64,000 bases of DNA, from assembly GCA_039545295.1 (NCBI GenBank), contig BCIK01000006.1, forward strand, positions 930,001-994,000, in the 5' to 3' direction. Within the stretch, counting starts at the first letter, position 1, and each line of letters starts with the position of its first letter. Of this stretch, positions 34,662 to 46,552 are shown piece by piece. Made by a program: the position numbers and the translations under genes. This stretch comes from Udeniomyces pyricola. Its lineage: Eukaryota; Basidiomycota; Tremellomycetes; Cystofilobasidiales; Mrakiaceae. The notes beneath the pieces were generated by a model. That model ran no database searches and had not been told where the DNA came from. It was given only the letters and a program-made list of their open reading frames with translations.

Positions 34662-37541
34662 ATGTCCTCGGCCGACCCGATACCTATCCACCCCGCTCAG
34701 CGGACTCATCCCGCCAAGCCAGCGTTTGTCCTCCGACTCAACGAGGATAGCCTCGCCGCTCTTCGGCAGTTTGTCCTTTCTGGCGGTAGAGACGGCATCG
34801 AGATTGATATCGGCGAAAACGATTCGGTGAGTCGTACAGCTCGGTACAAAAAACGACAGATTTCAAGGGCGAGAATCACTCGAGGAGGTTCCATGCGAGA
34901 AGAGAACATGGCTCCATCGGTCGTGTGTCGTATATGATGGTCAGCGTCATCACCCAATGATCTCGCGTCTGCACGGTACTAGACAGCAGCTCTCTGGCTG
35001 TATGTATGTGCACAAAATTAGATGTCCAATCATCTAAGCTATATCAAATTTGTAGATGATGACGTTGGTCGATGGATGGCAAACGAATCTACATTGTCCT
35101 GCTTCCCATCCTTCCCCTTAAATGTCCATCATGCATCCATCTGCTCTTCCAACAGCGGGTTCAAGTGACCGTCGTCTTTATATCGGACTCCAAGCCCGCT
35201 CCACATTCAGTCCATGCTGTTCCCCTAGCTTTACCGCTACTTTGGCTGGCGCTCACTGACACGAACCATCTGTTTCTGCATGTCGGCAGACTCTCTACCT
35301 GCCGTCGGCGCCCCCCGTCGCCCTCATCCCGACGCCTCTACCCACCCCGCTCGACATCATCTCGACTGATGCGTCCACCTTTCCATCAGCCTATAGCTAC
35401 CATTCTCATGCCTCGACCCGGTTTGCAGTCCGGCAGACTCACGTCTCTGCGGCCGCCAAAAATAAGCTGCGTGCTCAAAATGAGCAAGCTGAAAAAGATA
35501 AGAAGGAGCGTGGCATAGTCAAGCTCGATCAAGCTCCCGGTAATTTGAAGCTCACCAAGACAGGCAAGAAGACCATCGGTTCGAGTTCCAAGGGCAGCTT
35601 GCTCGTCATTGGCAAGGAAAGAAGAGGCCCTAGCCCTGGGTCGGCGCCTTCGTCCGCGTCCTCGTCATTCGATGCGAGAGGACGGCCTGGCATGACCGCC
35701 GGTACGATGGGTCGAACAGGTTCGAGCGAAGGCCGTCCTGACGCCATCCCGCTAGAGACACGAGTCCTCCACCTGCTCGCTCTTGGCCACCTTGGTTTCC
35801 GGGAGATTCAAGCCAAAGTCAAAGGGCCCGAGGAGCAGCTGCGGCAAGTGTTGAATTCGGTGAGGTCTTGCTCTGGTTTACATCACCTACTCATCTTTAC
35901 TAGGGCTGTCATTCTATTTCCTTCCTCTTTCTCTTTGTTTGTTTGATTTGGTTCCTCGCTGATCTGAAGCGTGAAGCTGACCTTTCGTCCTTTCTATTCA
36001 CTTTGGGGCCGATTTAATGGTGTACATCTGCGTTCTCCATTGGTTTCTCCCTCGACTTTCTGGCCTGCTTATAGGTCGCCGCGTACTCCGGTGCGACGAG
36101 CATGTACCGACTAGCCCATACTTCCTATGCTCAACTCGACATCCATGGCTGGCCGCAATACTCACATTCTGGCCGCAATCGCCTGATTGCCGATGCCACA
36201 GCCGCGTACGACTTCCTCCGCCTGCCGTCTGACGCGCCCGAGCGAGCAAACCTCGTGCCCAAACCCAAGATAGTGCCAAGCAGCCTGAGGAGAGAAGCGA
36301 GTCCGATGCCTGCTGTTAAGGAGGGTGCCAGTCCTGCCGACTCGACGGGAGGTGCCTCGACGAGTGGTAGCGCAAGTGGTGGCGGTCGCGAACGTGGCGA
36401 GGGTGCCGAGGTCAAGCCGAGAAAGGACAAAGAGGCGGATCGGGATGCGGATCGTAGACGGACACTTTCCAATCAATCCCGGGCCGAGGCTGTCGCCTCG
36501 CCGAATGGCACTAAACGCAAAGAACGCGAGGGCGAAGGAGAAGCGTCTCGACACGACTTGATGTCTACCTCGACCTCGAAGCGACCCAAGGTGGACGATG
36601 GGGATGGCTCTATCACATCTTCTCAGTCGAGACCCAAACCGAAACCCAAAACCACATCAATCTCGATCAAACGGTCTGCCACAACCCAAGATATGTCCGG
36701 CAACGCAAAATCAGTCGAAACCGCCACACCGCCCATGTCCAAGTCGATTTCGACCTCTGGCATCGCTCCTTCCCCCCTTGGCACAGCGCCTTCTACCCCG
36801 AATCTTCCGATCGAATTCCCCCCAAAAAGCTCGAACATCAACGGGCATACTAGCCATCCAACCACCGTCAGTAGCCAGCCAACAACTAACGGCAAACGAA
36901 AACGGGGGCCTCACCCTCCCTCCCCAACCTTTACGTCTTCTTCTGAGGGCGAAGGGGGCGAATCACCGCCGCGCGGCCAACGTCCTCCTCAACGGTCAAG
37001 CACTTCACCCCCGCCTCAATCCGTTCCTCATTCAGCACCCACTTCCAACTCTTCATCCAACCACCAGACCTCGTCAAAGCCTCCCGCCAAACCTGCTCGA
37101 CGACCTTCACTATCTCCTCAGCGCGACGCATCACACTCGCAGTCTACTTCGCGATCTCGAACTCGGTCCCTCTCGCCTCTCCCCTTCTCTTCTCTCGCCC
37201 ATCTTCCAGCTTCGCCAATCTCGCTCCGCAAACGCTTCAAGGCGCTGTGGCCCGAATACGAGACGCTGACCAATCGACTCGAGAAAGAGCGAATCGACAG
37301 CGAACGCATCCTGGCGGGCGAAGAGACTTATGAGCGAGATGGAGGAGGGGGAGACAAGAAAAAGAGCAAGGACAAGGATAGGGATGGAAAAGAAGGCAAA
37401 AAAGGAAGGAAGTTGAGCGACGTGGAGAGGGATGTGCAGAGGAGGCGACAGCTTCATGGAGAACTCGAGGAAATCAAGAAGCGATTGATGGATTCAGCAG
37501 CGGCGGTAGGGGCCAGAGGGGACGGTAAGAGGAGAAGGTGA
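34662..37541 (+). CDS. RNA polymerase II elongation factor ELL-like protein
   Basis: ELL suppresses RNA polymerase II pausing as part of elongation complexes in the nucleus. Firm exons are 34662-34826, 35290-35859 and 36075-37541. A 63-bp exon at 35156-35218 fits phase, and a tiny exon near 35056 is possible. Without the tiny one the protein has 754 residues. The ELL N-terminal domain starts with FVLRLNEDSLAALRQFVLSG; a winged-helix segment is at IPLETRVLHLLALGHLGFRE. A long Ser/Pro/Lys-rich linker follows. The C-terminal occludin/ELL homology domain runs from FKALWPEYETLTNRLEKERI to RRQLHGELEEIKKRLMD and the protein ends in basic residues. Strong for both end domains; the second and third exon joins are uncertain. 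Confidence 0.78.
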
Positions 37542-38263
37542 GGGATGGATAAACGAACGGGGTGCGTTTGGAGCAAGGGAAGGCTATCTAGTTTCGGTTG
37601 AGCTTCCAACCATACGCATTTTGATCTCTGCTTCCATCAATCGCACATCCTGATATTTGGTATTCAGCAGCTTGAACCCCCGTCTGATCTGGCCCTTTGT
37701 TCACCCTTCCCCTTTGACGACTTTATCTACACTTCCGTCTCACCACGCCTTGACTCGCATAGCCCTCTACATCTCTTCATATCCACTTCCTGTTCCGCTC
37801 GTGTTACAACCTCCTCAATCATCGACGTCATCTTCATTCTCGACAACATCACCATCACCATCCATCACAATCATCTTCATCTTCGTTGCCCATACTTTTT
37901 TTCGTCTTGTGGCCTTTACTATTTTTGTCCGTAACGAACTCATGACGTTTTGCATTCTCAACCACGCGTAGTACGGTGAGTTTTTGATGATCGTTGGGCC
38001 TGAGTTGTGTTGAGTTTACGTACGATGGACGAGAAGATTACTGTAAGGAGAAGATCAGCATGGATAACACTAAAATTTCGGTCGCGCGAAGCGCGCATGA
38101 TGGATCGTCGTCTCGGTCTGTCGTGGCCGCCACTTGCCACGCCTTTGTCCGAAAAGCTCGAGAGACCGCGTACCGCCTGCCAGTCAACAGCCACCTGTAG
38201 CTTCATCCTCCCCTCCCGATCCTACCAATTGCGTACGTTATCATTTTCGCCGTCTAACACAGA
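37542..38263. other. Intergenic, ELL to MFS transporter
   Basis: 722 bp. The first 430 bp are C/T-rich on the plus strand and could be ELL 3' sequence or a leader. ORFs here carry no family motif and no good splice joins. Confidence 0.4.
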
Positions 38264-41200
38264 ATGCTTACCCGCAATCGCAAGGATCGACCCCCACCAA
38301 AGCCGCCATCGACGTCACCCAAACGTCCGCTGATTGCGTACTACGACGTCGATGAGGAGTCCGGTAGAAAACGCCCTTGGGGGCTCAGATGGAGGTCAAG
38401 CCCTTGGTTTATAACAGCTGGTAAGTGATCGAACGAGTGAGGAAAACAGACCAGATATATGAGCGAGGAAACCATAGAGCTTCCTGGTGCTGACTAACAT
38501 GACGGAAACTTTGATCGATTCCGATCCATACGTACATGCAGTCGTGACAATGGGAGTGGTAAGGTTTCTTTCGATATAGTTCATGAGGGTCTTTGCGGTC
38601 TTCTGCAAGGTATTTTGGAGAGCTACCATCTGATTCTCTGTTCCCTTTTATCTCGGACCAAAGATCAGCGATTTATGCTGTTATTCCATAGGTTCGTTAC
38701 AAGACCGCCACAAAACACGCGTTTCGTAACGGGTCATTCATAGCTTCTTTGTGGTCAACATGCCGTCGTTTCTCCAGTACTCTTCTTCTGACGACGGTGC
38801 TTACCCTAGGACTGCTGAAGTTTAGTCTTTCTGTATTGACGCCTCTGCTTGCTCGTCCTCCCGGGGTTTCCTTGCCTCGAATTCTTCACAGTTGTTCCGG
38901 TCCTGCCCTTCCGCCTTGAATCCCTTGGGTTCTCCTCCACCAACATCTCCTCTTTAACATCCTACCTGCTCATGTACATACACCAAGACGTTGTCAATTC
39001 CTTGTTTTCAATAGGAGAGTAATGATGAGACAAACCGAAACTCATCCATATCTTTATCTTCCTCTTGTTCTTTTCTTCTTCTTCTATATACCTACTTCTC
39101 CATCCCCTGCAGCTCCTACTCTGTGGGCCTCGTTGTCTCCACCCCCCCTGTCGCATGGTTGTCCGGGATTTACAACTCAAAACGTGTGCCGTTACTACTA
39201 GGGTTAATTCTCTTGATCGGCGCGCAAATCATGTTCATGCTCGTCAAACCCTTTGCGTTGTTGTGTGAGTATCTTTATCCCTATGCCTTTTGTCTTCTTA
39301 TCTTGTTCACCGGCAATCTGCAACTAAACAGAGGGCAGACGCAGGACCATGGGGATGTCTGGAGTCGGAAGTTAGACCCAAACACAGAAAAATAAGTGGA
39401 AATCATGGATTTAGTTCTGAAGAACTCCTGTACTGATTAAAGATAGACGTTGGAATACGTACTCCTCTCTCTTTTCCTGCCATCTCTTGTTGTCAAAAGG
39501 CGTCGCCAGAGGTCTTCAAGGTATCGCTTCCACATTGGTTTGGGTCGTTGGGCTTGCTTTAATGTATGTGACCGCCTTGCATCACGATCTAGCTGGGTAC
39601 CGATGGATCCATTCATTCTGACATCTCTTCTCGCTCGTCGTATCTCAAGCTGCGATACGGTGCCAGAGGAGAGTGTGGGCGTATATCTCGGATTCGCATT
39701 GTCTGGAACATCGATTGGGCTCGCTATCGGACCTCCAGTGCGTTCCATTTTCTCTCCTCTTTTTCGCTCATTTTCCCTTTCGTTCGGTGTATTTGTTCTT
39801 GTAGATTGAAAGTATTGGCACATTCACTATCTCTCTGTCCCTCAAACTGATCCAACTTATTCAATCCTGTTGTTTGTTTGACGCGTGGATGTGCTGATTC
39901 ATAGCTTGGAGGAGTTCTTTATCAACGACTCGGCTGGCACGCTCCAATCGTCTTCGCTATCAGCATTGCGGGTGTCGATCTCTTCGGCCGGTTACTCATC
40001 ATTGAACGACACCATGCCAACCGCTGGGTCATCAAACCAGCCTCAGCATCTCTGCCGGTCGGGGTCGTTGTTGGCTCGCCGGAGAATGAGGTGGAGGTGG
40101 TGGGGCAATTGGCACTAGATCAGGTCGGGGATGAGAAGGAGGTAGTAGACCCACCCACTAAAGAACAATCAACAGTACCATCTCCACGGAGCAATGTTGA
40201 GACCAAACTCAACGTTTATCAGTTGCTGAAGGCACTTTTGGGCACGCCGCGGGGGCTGACTGCCTACGGCTTGACGTTCTTGTATGGCGTGAGTTCAATC
40301 TCAACATCGCGATTGTTGGTCTCGCATTCAAGCTCTTGTATCCAAATTGATTAGAGAATATTTCAGAAAGCTGATTGCGTGTGCCTGGACTTTCCTCTTT
40401 CCATTCTGGCTCATTCCTTTTTTCCCCCACTTACAATAGCTCATCTACGCGTCTCAAGAACCGACGCTCACACTAAGACTGGCGGATGTCTGGGGAAAAG
40501 ATGCGCTGCAAGTTGGATTGATTTATATTGGTATTGTCATACCATCGTTTGTAGCTGGTCCTATCGTCAGTATCATACGTATACTCTTAAATTGCATGCT
40601 GGACACTTGTATCGTACGAGGTCTTAGAACATCATTGTTTTTGTTTTTTTTTTTTCTTTTTTTTTTTTTTTCTTTCTGTTTCTTCTATGGGCCATCCAAA
40701 TTCCTGTCTCTCCTCCAGGCTGGTTGGCTTTCGGACAAATATGGGCCTTCGCTTCTTGTTCCACCCCTTCTCGTCTTCGCCATTCCTTGGTACCTGCTTC
40801 AGATCCCCTCGCACTCTCTGCCGGGCTTCATCATTTCCCTCATGCTCTCCGCTCTCTCGATCGCCATGATCGTTTCCCCCGTCTCGGCCGATCTCGCCGC
40901 CGTCGCTCTAGCCACACCTGGAGTCGAGTTCACCCACGTTTATGGTAGCTTTAACATCGCTTTTAGCGTCGCTTCCGCTCTGGGCCCGTTGATGGGCGGC
41001 CAGATTTATGACCATGTCGCCAAAGGTTGGATCGTGCTTTGCATGTAAGTTGCCTTTGTGCCTTTTCCTTTCTTTTCGCATTTGTGTCGCTTGTCACATG
41101 ATCTTGGATGCCCTCTTCTTGCTCGACTTTCTGATAGTCCTCTTTATTCCACCACCTCATGATCACTGTCTCTTCCTCATCCTTCTTCCCCTCCCCCTCC

Positions 41201-41745
41201 CCCTCGGCGCACATTGGTTCTTCTCTTCCCTTTTGATCTCATCTGCACCTCATCCCATTCTCTCACGATGCACCTATGTGTAATCCAGCATCTGGTCAGC
41301 CATGTTCCTCGCCGCCCTCCCGTTCGCTTGTGCGTTCGTAGGTGATCGACCCCTCCTTTCCGTCTTTATCCAAAACCGCCATCGCCGTCGTCGTGACCTG
41401 GCAGAGGGTCAACAAGAGAACGCGGAACAAGAGGAGGAAATCGAGATCCGAGGAAGCGATCAGGGCGTCGACGTGAGTGGGGAGGCGAGGACGGAAAACA
41501 GACACCCAAAAAGAGAAGAAATTATGCGGAGTGTGGATTCAACGCGAGAAAGCTTGTCGGCTGACGACGAGGAGAAGGGGGCTCATACGGAGTCCTTGGA
41601 CCGAGGAAATCGGAGATCAAATCCAGAGGTGGCTGGGGGACTTGGAGATAGCACAGCTAGAGATGTTGAAGGAGAAGCACTCCAGTGTGAAGAACGCGTG
41701 GAGACGGATTTCATCACACTTGGCCCCAAGTTGGTCACGTCATGA
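38264..41745 (+). CDS. Major facilitator superfamily transporter (DHA1-type)
   Basis: Twelve-helix MFS exporter of the proton-antiport multidrug or vesicular-amine type. Eleven exons (38264-38420, 38542-38558, 38664-38691, 38892-38973, 39113-39264, 39500-39563, 39650-39737, 39905-40288, 40440-40565, 40719-41044, 41289-41745) give 626 residues. Helix 1 ends VVTMGVISDLCCYSIVVPVL; loop 2-3 has YNSKRVPLLLG; helix 4 has ARGLQGIASTLVW; helix 5 shows ALSGTSIGLAIGPPLGGVLYQ, the motif C of exporters; loop 8-9 has GWLSDKYGP. A 60-residue charged central loop and a 110-residue charged C-terminal tail extend it beyond the usual 450-550. The first four coding pieces are very small. Substrate unknown. Confidence 0.93.
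40637..40672 (+). repeat. T-rich homopolymer in MFS intron
   Basis: A 36-bp stretch of T broken by one G and one or two C, inside the ninth intron of the MFS gene. It lies well upstream of the acceptor at 40717-40718. Confidence 0.85.
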
Positions 41746-41789
41746 CGTGTAGATTCTATGATGTTGGCTAGATTGTTGTGCGTCTGGTC

Positions 41790-41806
41790 TTTTTTTTTTT
41801 TTTTTT
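41790..41806 (+). repeat. 17-bp T run next to an unresolved base
   Basis: Lies in the 144-bp gap between the convergent MFS and O-fucosyltransferase-like genes. The single n of the window is at 41810, directly after it, which suggests that sequencing struggled with the homopolymer. Confidence 0.85.
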
Positions 41807-41889
41807 GTTNTTTATTTACAGTCAAGCTTGGTTCTCAGAATTTTTCAGTTTGCGATAAGAAATCAAAGAGATAGAATCGAGAAAACAAT

Positions 41890-44706
41890 TTACTTCAACA
41901 AAGGTTCAATCCCCCATGTTCTCCTCCACTCCATGTCTTCCACGTATGTCGAAAACGTACTCTTGGCCGTCCCGAGTACGAACCTGCCTCCCGCTGCAAT
42001 CAAACCGTCTAGAAACGGTATCATCACGGGCCATAGAGACGTTCTCGAGCGTTCGTGTGTAAGACGTTGAAGTTGCGACAGAGGCGGGCTTGCTAGGATG
42101 GGAGAGGGTGTTGAGTCGTGGTGCGACCGAGCGAGGCCAGAAGAAGAGGAAGAGGATGCTTCTAACGAAGAAAGCAAAGGCGGCGGGAGGGGAAGTGTCG
42201 AGAGGAAAAATGTGCAAGGAAACATCTCAAGGAAGGGAATGAGTGCTGCGTGAGTGGTGGGGGTAGGTGTATCAGTCGCAATGTAGATCGGGGTGTTGAG
42301 AGGAAGGAGATGCTGGGACGTGTGAAGCGGTCGAGGGCAGACAAGTCTGGGTGGTAGTGGTGGTAGATGTGAGTCTGCTTCTTCTTTCATCTCCAATGAG
42401 CTTGACGATGACCTCTCAGATCCGTATCGCACGTCTTGCTCCTCCCACCACCACTTTGGCACATGTTTGCCAATTTCGACTTCGTCCAGATCCGTTGCCA
42501 ACGGTATCAACTCTGGTATGTCCGGATATGAATCCAGAATGTTCCCTCCATTTCTCTCCCTCTCCTGTTCAACGCGCGTGATCTCTTCGTCCGACATGAG
42601 AGGCGCGCCGAGGGATTTCCATCGGCTGCCTTCAGGCGGCGTCGGAGGCGCATGAAGTAGCGCCCGATAGCGAGGGAACTGGAGGTAAATCGATTGGTCC
42701 AGCGAGAGTGCGAGGGCCGGCGGAAGGTGGAGTCGATCGAGGAGAGTGAAGAAGATCTGGCGGGTGTTTCGAGCGGCATCCCACGCGAAAATCCTGAAGG
42801 TAGGATAAGGCGAGGATCAAGTCGAGAAATGAGACGGGTCAGACATGTGTGAACTGTAAAGGAAGCGAAAAGCCTAGACGAATCCAACAAAGCAACAAAA
42901 AGAAGAACAAAAGAAGAAGAATAACACTGTCCGCTCACCTTTCTTCCAACCTAACATGTAAGCCTACGAACCCCCGTTTCTCTGGTCCGTCCAATAATGC
43001 CCTAAATTGTCCCGCCGCTGTCTTTAACACATCCAAACCTAGACCCATAGCCTTGCCCATCTCTTTCCTCATTTCTCTGTCCTGTTCCGATTCTGCGCCG
43101 CCGAACACGAGACGTTTCGAACCAAAGAGGCTACCAAAGTAAAGCACTCCTTCTGGACGGGGACGTAGGTCGATGTCAATGTTGAGACGTTGCTGGAAGG
43201 GTGTTTGGGGAGATTGGCCCGGGGACGACGAAGAAGAGAGATGGATCTGGTTTAGATAGCGAGTCGAGGAGAAGAACGTTGGGATAGATGAGAGCGGGAG
43301 AGAGAGTTTCGACGAGAGGTATTCGGGTGTTATGTCCCAGATTTCGAGATATTTGAACCCAAGAGAACGGATGGTCTGCATATCGATCCTGCAAGAATAA
43401 GATGGAGAGAAGGACAAGGGTGAGAACGAAGTCAGATCGGTAGCCATTGAAATGTTGAGAATCGTTGAGGCTGCCTATGATTGAGCCCGTCAGCATCCTC
43501 ACGACCATTAGGATCTGGGATGGCGACCTTGGGTCCAAGATCCGCAGCAATTCAGGAGTTAGAGAAAGGATCAACTAACATAGTTTCCCAGCTAACAAAG
43601 CTTCTCTTGTCCCACCCTCGACACTCTATAGGGGGTTTCCTCGATTTTCTCCTTTCTCTTTCGACTCTCTTTTCAAACGTCTCTTGGTCCTCCCCTTGTT
43701 TCCTTGGCAGCGTGCTGCTACGTTCTGCTTGAAGGAACGGTGGACATATCTTTTCGAGCTCGGGAAGTCGTAAGAGACTTGATGAGAGAACCTCGTAGAG
43801 CTCAGGTTCGGTATGAAGCGGGATTGGACGGGAGCCGAGGAGAAGAGGAGGAAGGAGGAGCGTCCGGTTAAGATGGTAGGAAAGGAGTAGCGCGTTTTGG
43901 AGTGCGATACGTTGGTTGTTGTAGCTGGAAGCGTACGAAAGAGTGTTAGGTGGAGAAGGATGGACATGGTATACCATGGGACATGTCAGAATGCAAGCAA
44001 ATATATCATCGGACGGAATCATACGCTTCCGCTCCCCTTTGACCTGTGGCACGCTGTGAGAGTTCTAACGAGACACATACCCTGAATGGGGGAGGTAGGC
44101 CAGATATTTCTCTCCTGACGGTCTGACGGGATCGGCTCCGTAACCAGGTTGAGGATCGAGCCAAATAGGTGTCGAGTCGTCGACAAGATCAAAGACGCCC
44201 CGTACTGTTGATGACGATGGAGTGACTGCGTGTTCATCCTGCACTTGCCCGACTTGCCCCACCGATGGGTTCCCAACTGCCGTCCAAGAACCGTGGCTAC
44301 TGCTCCCGACGATATCAGAAGACTTTCCTCCAAGCGCCCATGAGCTCAACGCAAGTAAGATGAGCAAGATTGACGCTAGCCTCCAGACCTTTCGGAGGCT
44401 TGACCGTCCAAGCAGGAGAGACGACCAGCTTCCAGCTCCACTTGATCTTGTCCTTGTTCTTCTATCTCCTCCTCCGTCTAGCGTTGACATTGAGGTTGTC
44501 AGCGGTAAGCTTGAATCTGCTCCATCTCTTTGGCTGAGAAGGCTAAGTGAGGAGTGCCGGAGCTGAGCGAAGAGACGGCGACTCGGGAAGAAGGGAGGGG
44601 GACTAGCCGAGGTCGGAGGGGTTGATCCAAACTTGGTTTGGAAAGGGTTTAACGCACCGAGAGGAGTTGAACGGGGCGGTTGGAAGGTGTGTGCGGCTGG
44701 TTGCAT
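41890..44706 (-). CDS. O-fucosyltransferase-like type II membrane protein
   Basis: Golgi-type glycosyltransferase candidate related to the GDP-fucose protein O-fucosyltransferase fold. Four exons (44081-44706, 43580-43924, 42939-43388, 41890-42793) give 774 residues, or 805 if the in-frame ATG at 44799 is used. A single membrane anchor (KVWRLASILLILLALSSWAL) follows a basic Ser/Pro-rich N-terminus, giving type II topology. Family-like segments are EKYLAYLPHSGYNNQRIALQ, NALLLSYHLNRTLLLPPLLL, SWETMIDMQTIRSLGFKYLE and GFVGLHVRLEE. The last matches the conserved H-x-R sugar-nucleotide loop. The C-terminus TPTPTTHAALIPFLEMFP to AKSTFSTYVEDMEWRRTWG fits the fold end. Acceptor is unknown; fungal relatives are poorly characterised. 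Confidence 0.8.
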
Positions 44707-44971
44707 GGAAAGCTGGGGAAGGACGGATGGGACACAAGTGGTTGGGTGGCTTTGTGCGAGTATACGTCGCTGAGATGTTGAAATGCGGTGAGAATGCAAG
44801 ACTGGGGGGTGTGGGCGATGATGCTGGGTTGAGGGGTGTTGAGACGGAGGAGTGGTTGTTGTGAGGATGGCACGAAGGGGGTGGCAGAAGATGAGACGAT
44901 GAAGGGGGAAGAGAGGGGGCAGATTATGAGACTGGTGGGTCTTGGTCGACGGTCATGATGGGCAGGGGGAA

Positions 44972-44995
44972 ATGATGATGATGATGATGATGATG
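44972..44995 (+). repeat. (ATG)8 trinucleotide repeat
   Basis: Perfect 24-bp trinucleotide tract, upstream of the O-fucosyltransferase-like gene, on whose strand it reads CAT. Confidence 0.9.
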
Positions 44996-45002
44996 AAACG
45001 AA

Positions 45003-45026
45003 GACAGAGACAGAGACAGAGACAGA
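45003..45026 (+). repeat. GACAGA x4 tandem repeat
   Basis: Four perfect hexamer copies, 7 bp after the ATG tract. Read on the minus strand it is a (TCTGTC)n pyrimidine tract, plausible as promoter or leader sequence of the minus-strand gene. Confidence 0.9.
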
Positions 45027-45439
45027 GATAGAGACGGCTTCAAAGGGAAACACAACCAAACACAACGAATTCCTTCTTTCTGTCTTTTATATCCCCGCTC
45101 ATGAGCCCAACTCAACTGCTCTGGTAACATGGCTCTATTCATTCCGTTCTTCCAGGTCTAGTCTCAATCATCCACCGTTCAGATCTTGCAACACGAGTTC
45201 ATACATTCAAGTCCATCATCCGCTTCGTTGGCTCACACTCCGACGCACCCGTCCCCCTAATACGTCCAATCAGAGATCCTCGGTGAAGTGAAGGTACAGA
45301 CTGCGGGGTTTGGTTCCAGCCGTTACGATCCCAGATCAAGGAAACCACATCGCCATCGCTATCAGCGTTCACGTCACATTGACTCTGCTCCATCGCTCTC
45401 AGTTGTAGACCCTCGCAATATCAAAGACTATCAACCAAC

Positions 45440-45966
45440 TCACCCTGCAACCAGCCCTGACTTGGCGAGCGAGCCCAACGCATCGCCCTTGCCGTGGGCC
45501 TCAAACGCAGCGCGCGAGGCGTACTTTTCATAGACCCAGTACGAGTTCTCTGCCGCCGTTCAATCACGGAGCAACAAAGAAAGGTCGATCATCAGGATCA
45601 ATTTTCTTCTTCCCAGGCGAAACACCGCATGATGGTGAGCCAAGGGGTGAAGCTAAGTGATGACTTGGAAAGCCGGAACAGACCTTTGTCAGCCTCTCGA
45701 CCGGCCTTGTATTCAAGCGTGCCTTCCTCCTGGTTGGAAAGTCGGACCGTCTCCTTGAGTAGGGCTTCAAACTCGGAGGCTGATCCAGGCTTGCATTGAA
45801 CGGATGCGTGGACGTTGAAAGGGCCCTTGACTGGATGGGAATTCAAGTCGGTTTCCCATCAGGACGAGCACGCGCACGGGTTGGTTGTCAGGGATAAGAT
45901 GATAGAGATAATGGGATACACAGTAGAATTGAACGTACTGTTGTCGGGGACAGTAGGCAGAGACAT
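45440..45966 (-). CDS. Small antibiotic-biosynthesis-monooxygenase (ABM) fold protein
   Basis: Three exons (45939-45966, 45684-45830, 45440-45549) give 94 residues, the usual size for a single ABM ferredoxin-like domain. Pattern: FNVHASVQCKPGSASEFEAL, then EEGTLEYKAGREADKENSYW, VYEKYASRAAFEAHGKGDAL and a short tail ending LVAG. These proteins are small dimeric oxygenases or quinol-handling enzymes, but the exact reaction is not readable. Exon 1 is only 28 bp and its donor is GTACGT. A splice of the last codons to a further exon is possible but the intron would be only 32 bp, so the stop at 45440 is preferred. Confidence 0.75.
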
Positions 45967-46552
45967 GACTAGTGATTGGTGGGTGGTTAGGTGGGTTGTG
46001 AGAGATGGTCGATCAAGTGGAGAGGGAGATGATGGAAGAGGCGCTGATCGACTGGTTCGGGTGAAGGAGGAATGATCAGTCAGCATTTTGGTATATCTAT
46101 CATATTGTCTCATATTTGGCTTGACCTGGAATCAAATAAAACCGCATAAAAGTCTTTTTCACCATCGTTCCATCGATCTTCTGTACGTTCGTTTTCATCG
46201 GACAAACATATCCGCCTTGATCCTACGTCCATGCATAACGTTTGAGGTATTCATATAAAACCCATATATGATACATGTATAAAACATATGTAACACTTGG
46301 CATGATCGTGTTTGTGTCGACTAAGGCGTGCGTGACGCGTGGCGATGAATGACATGACGTCGTCGTCCTTGATCGATCGCACAAAGACCACGATGCATGA
46401 TTCCAGTCGCCGGCTGATCATAGTGCATAATGCATGATGCATGACCTCATGATTTCTCTTTGTAAGCCATCGACCGACCCATCAGCAGCTTCTTAGTAGT
46501 TGCCCTCCATCTATAAGCGTAGTATCCTAGCCATATACCACAACCTCAAGCC
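45967..46552. promoter_or_regulatory. Divergent intergenic region, ABM / MAPEG genes
   Basis: 586 bp between divergent starts. Includes a palindrome-rich GCATAATGCATGATGCATGA patch at 46425-46444. No named factor site. Confidence 0.4.

Larger units (their letters stand above)
44707..45439. other. Intergenic with simple repeats
   Basis: 733 bp upstream of the O-fucosyltransferase-like gene, and downstream of the ABM gene. It includes (ATG)8 at 44972-44995 and four copies of GACAGA at 45003-45026. No gene recognised. Confidence 0.4.

Noticed and set aside
36598..37269. Second long ORF inside the ELL gene in another frame
   Set aside because: Shadow of the biased codons of the Ser/Pro-rich linker; no motif and it ends inside the occludin-homology domain.
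46425..46444. Palindromic GCATGATGCATGA patch as a replication origin or factor site
   Set aside because: Short palindromes of this kind occur several times in A/T-rich gaps of the window (for example near 11720 and 54050); nothing ties this one to a function.
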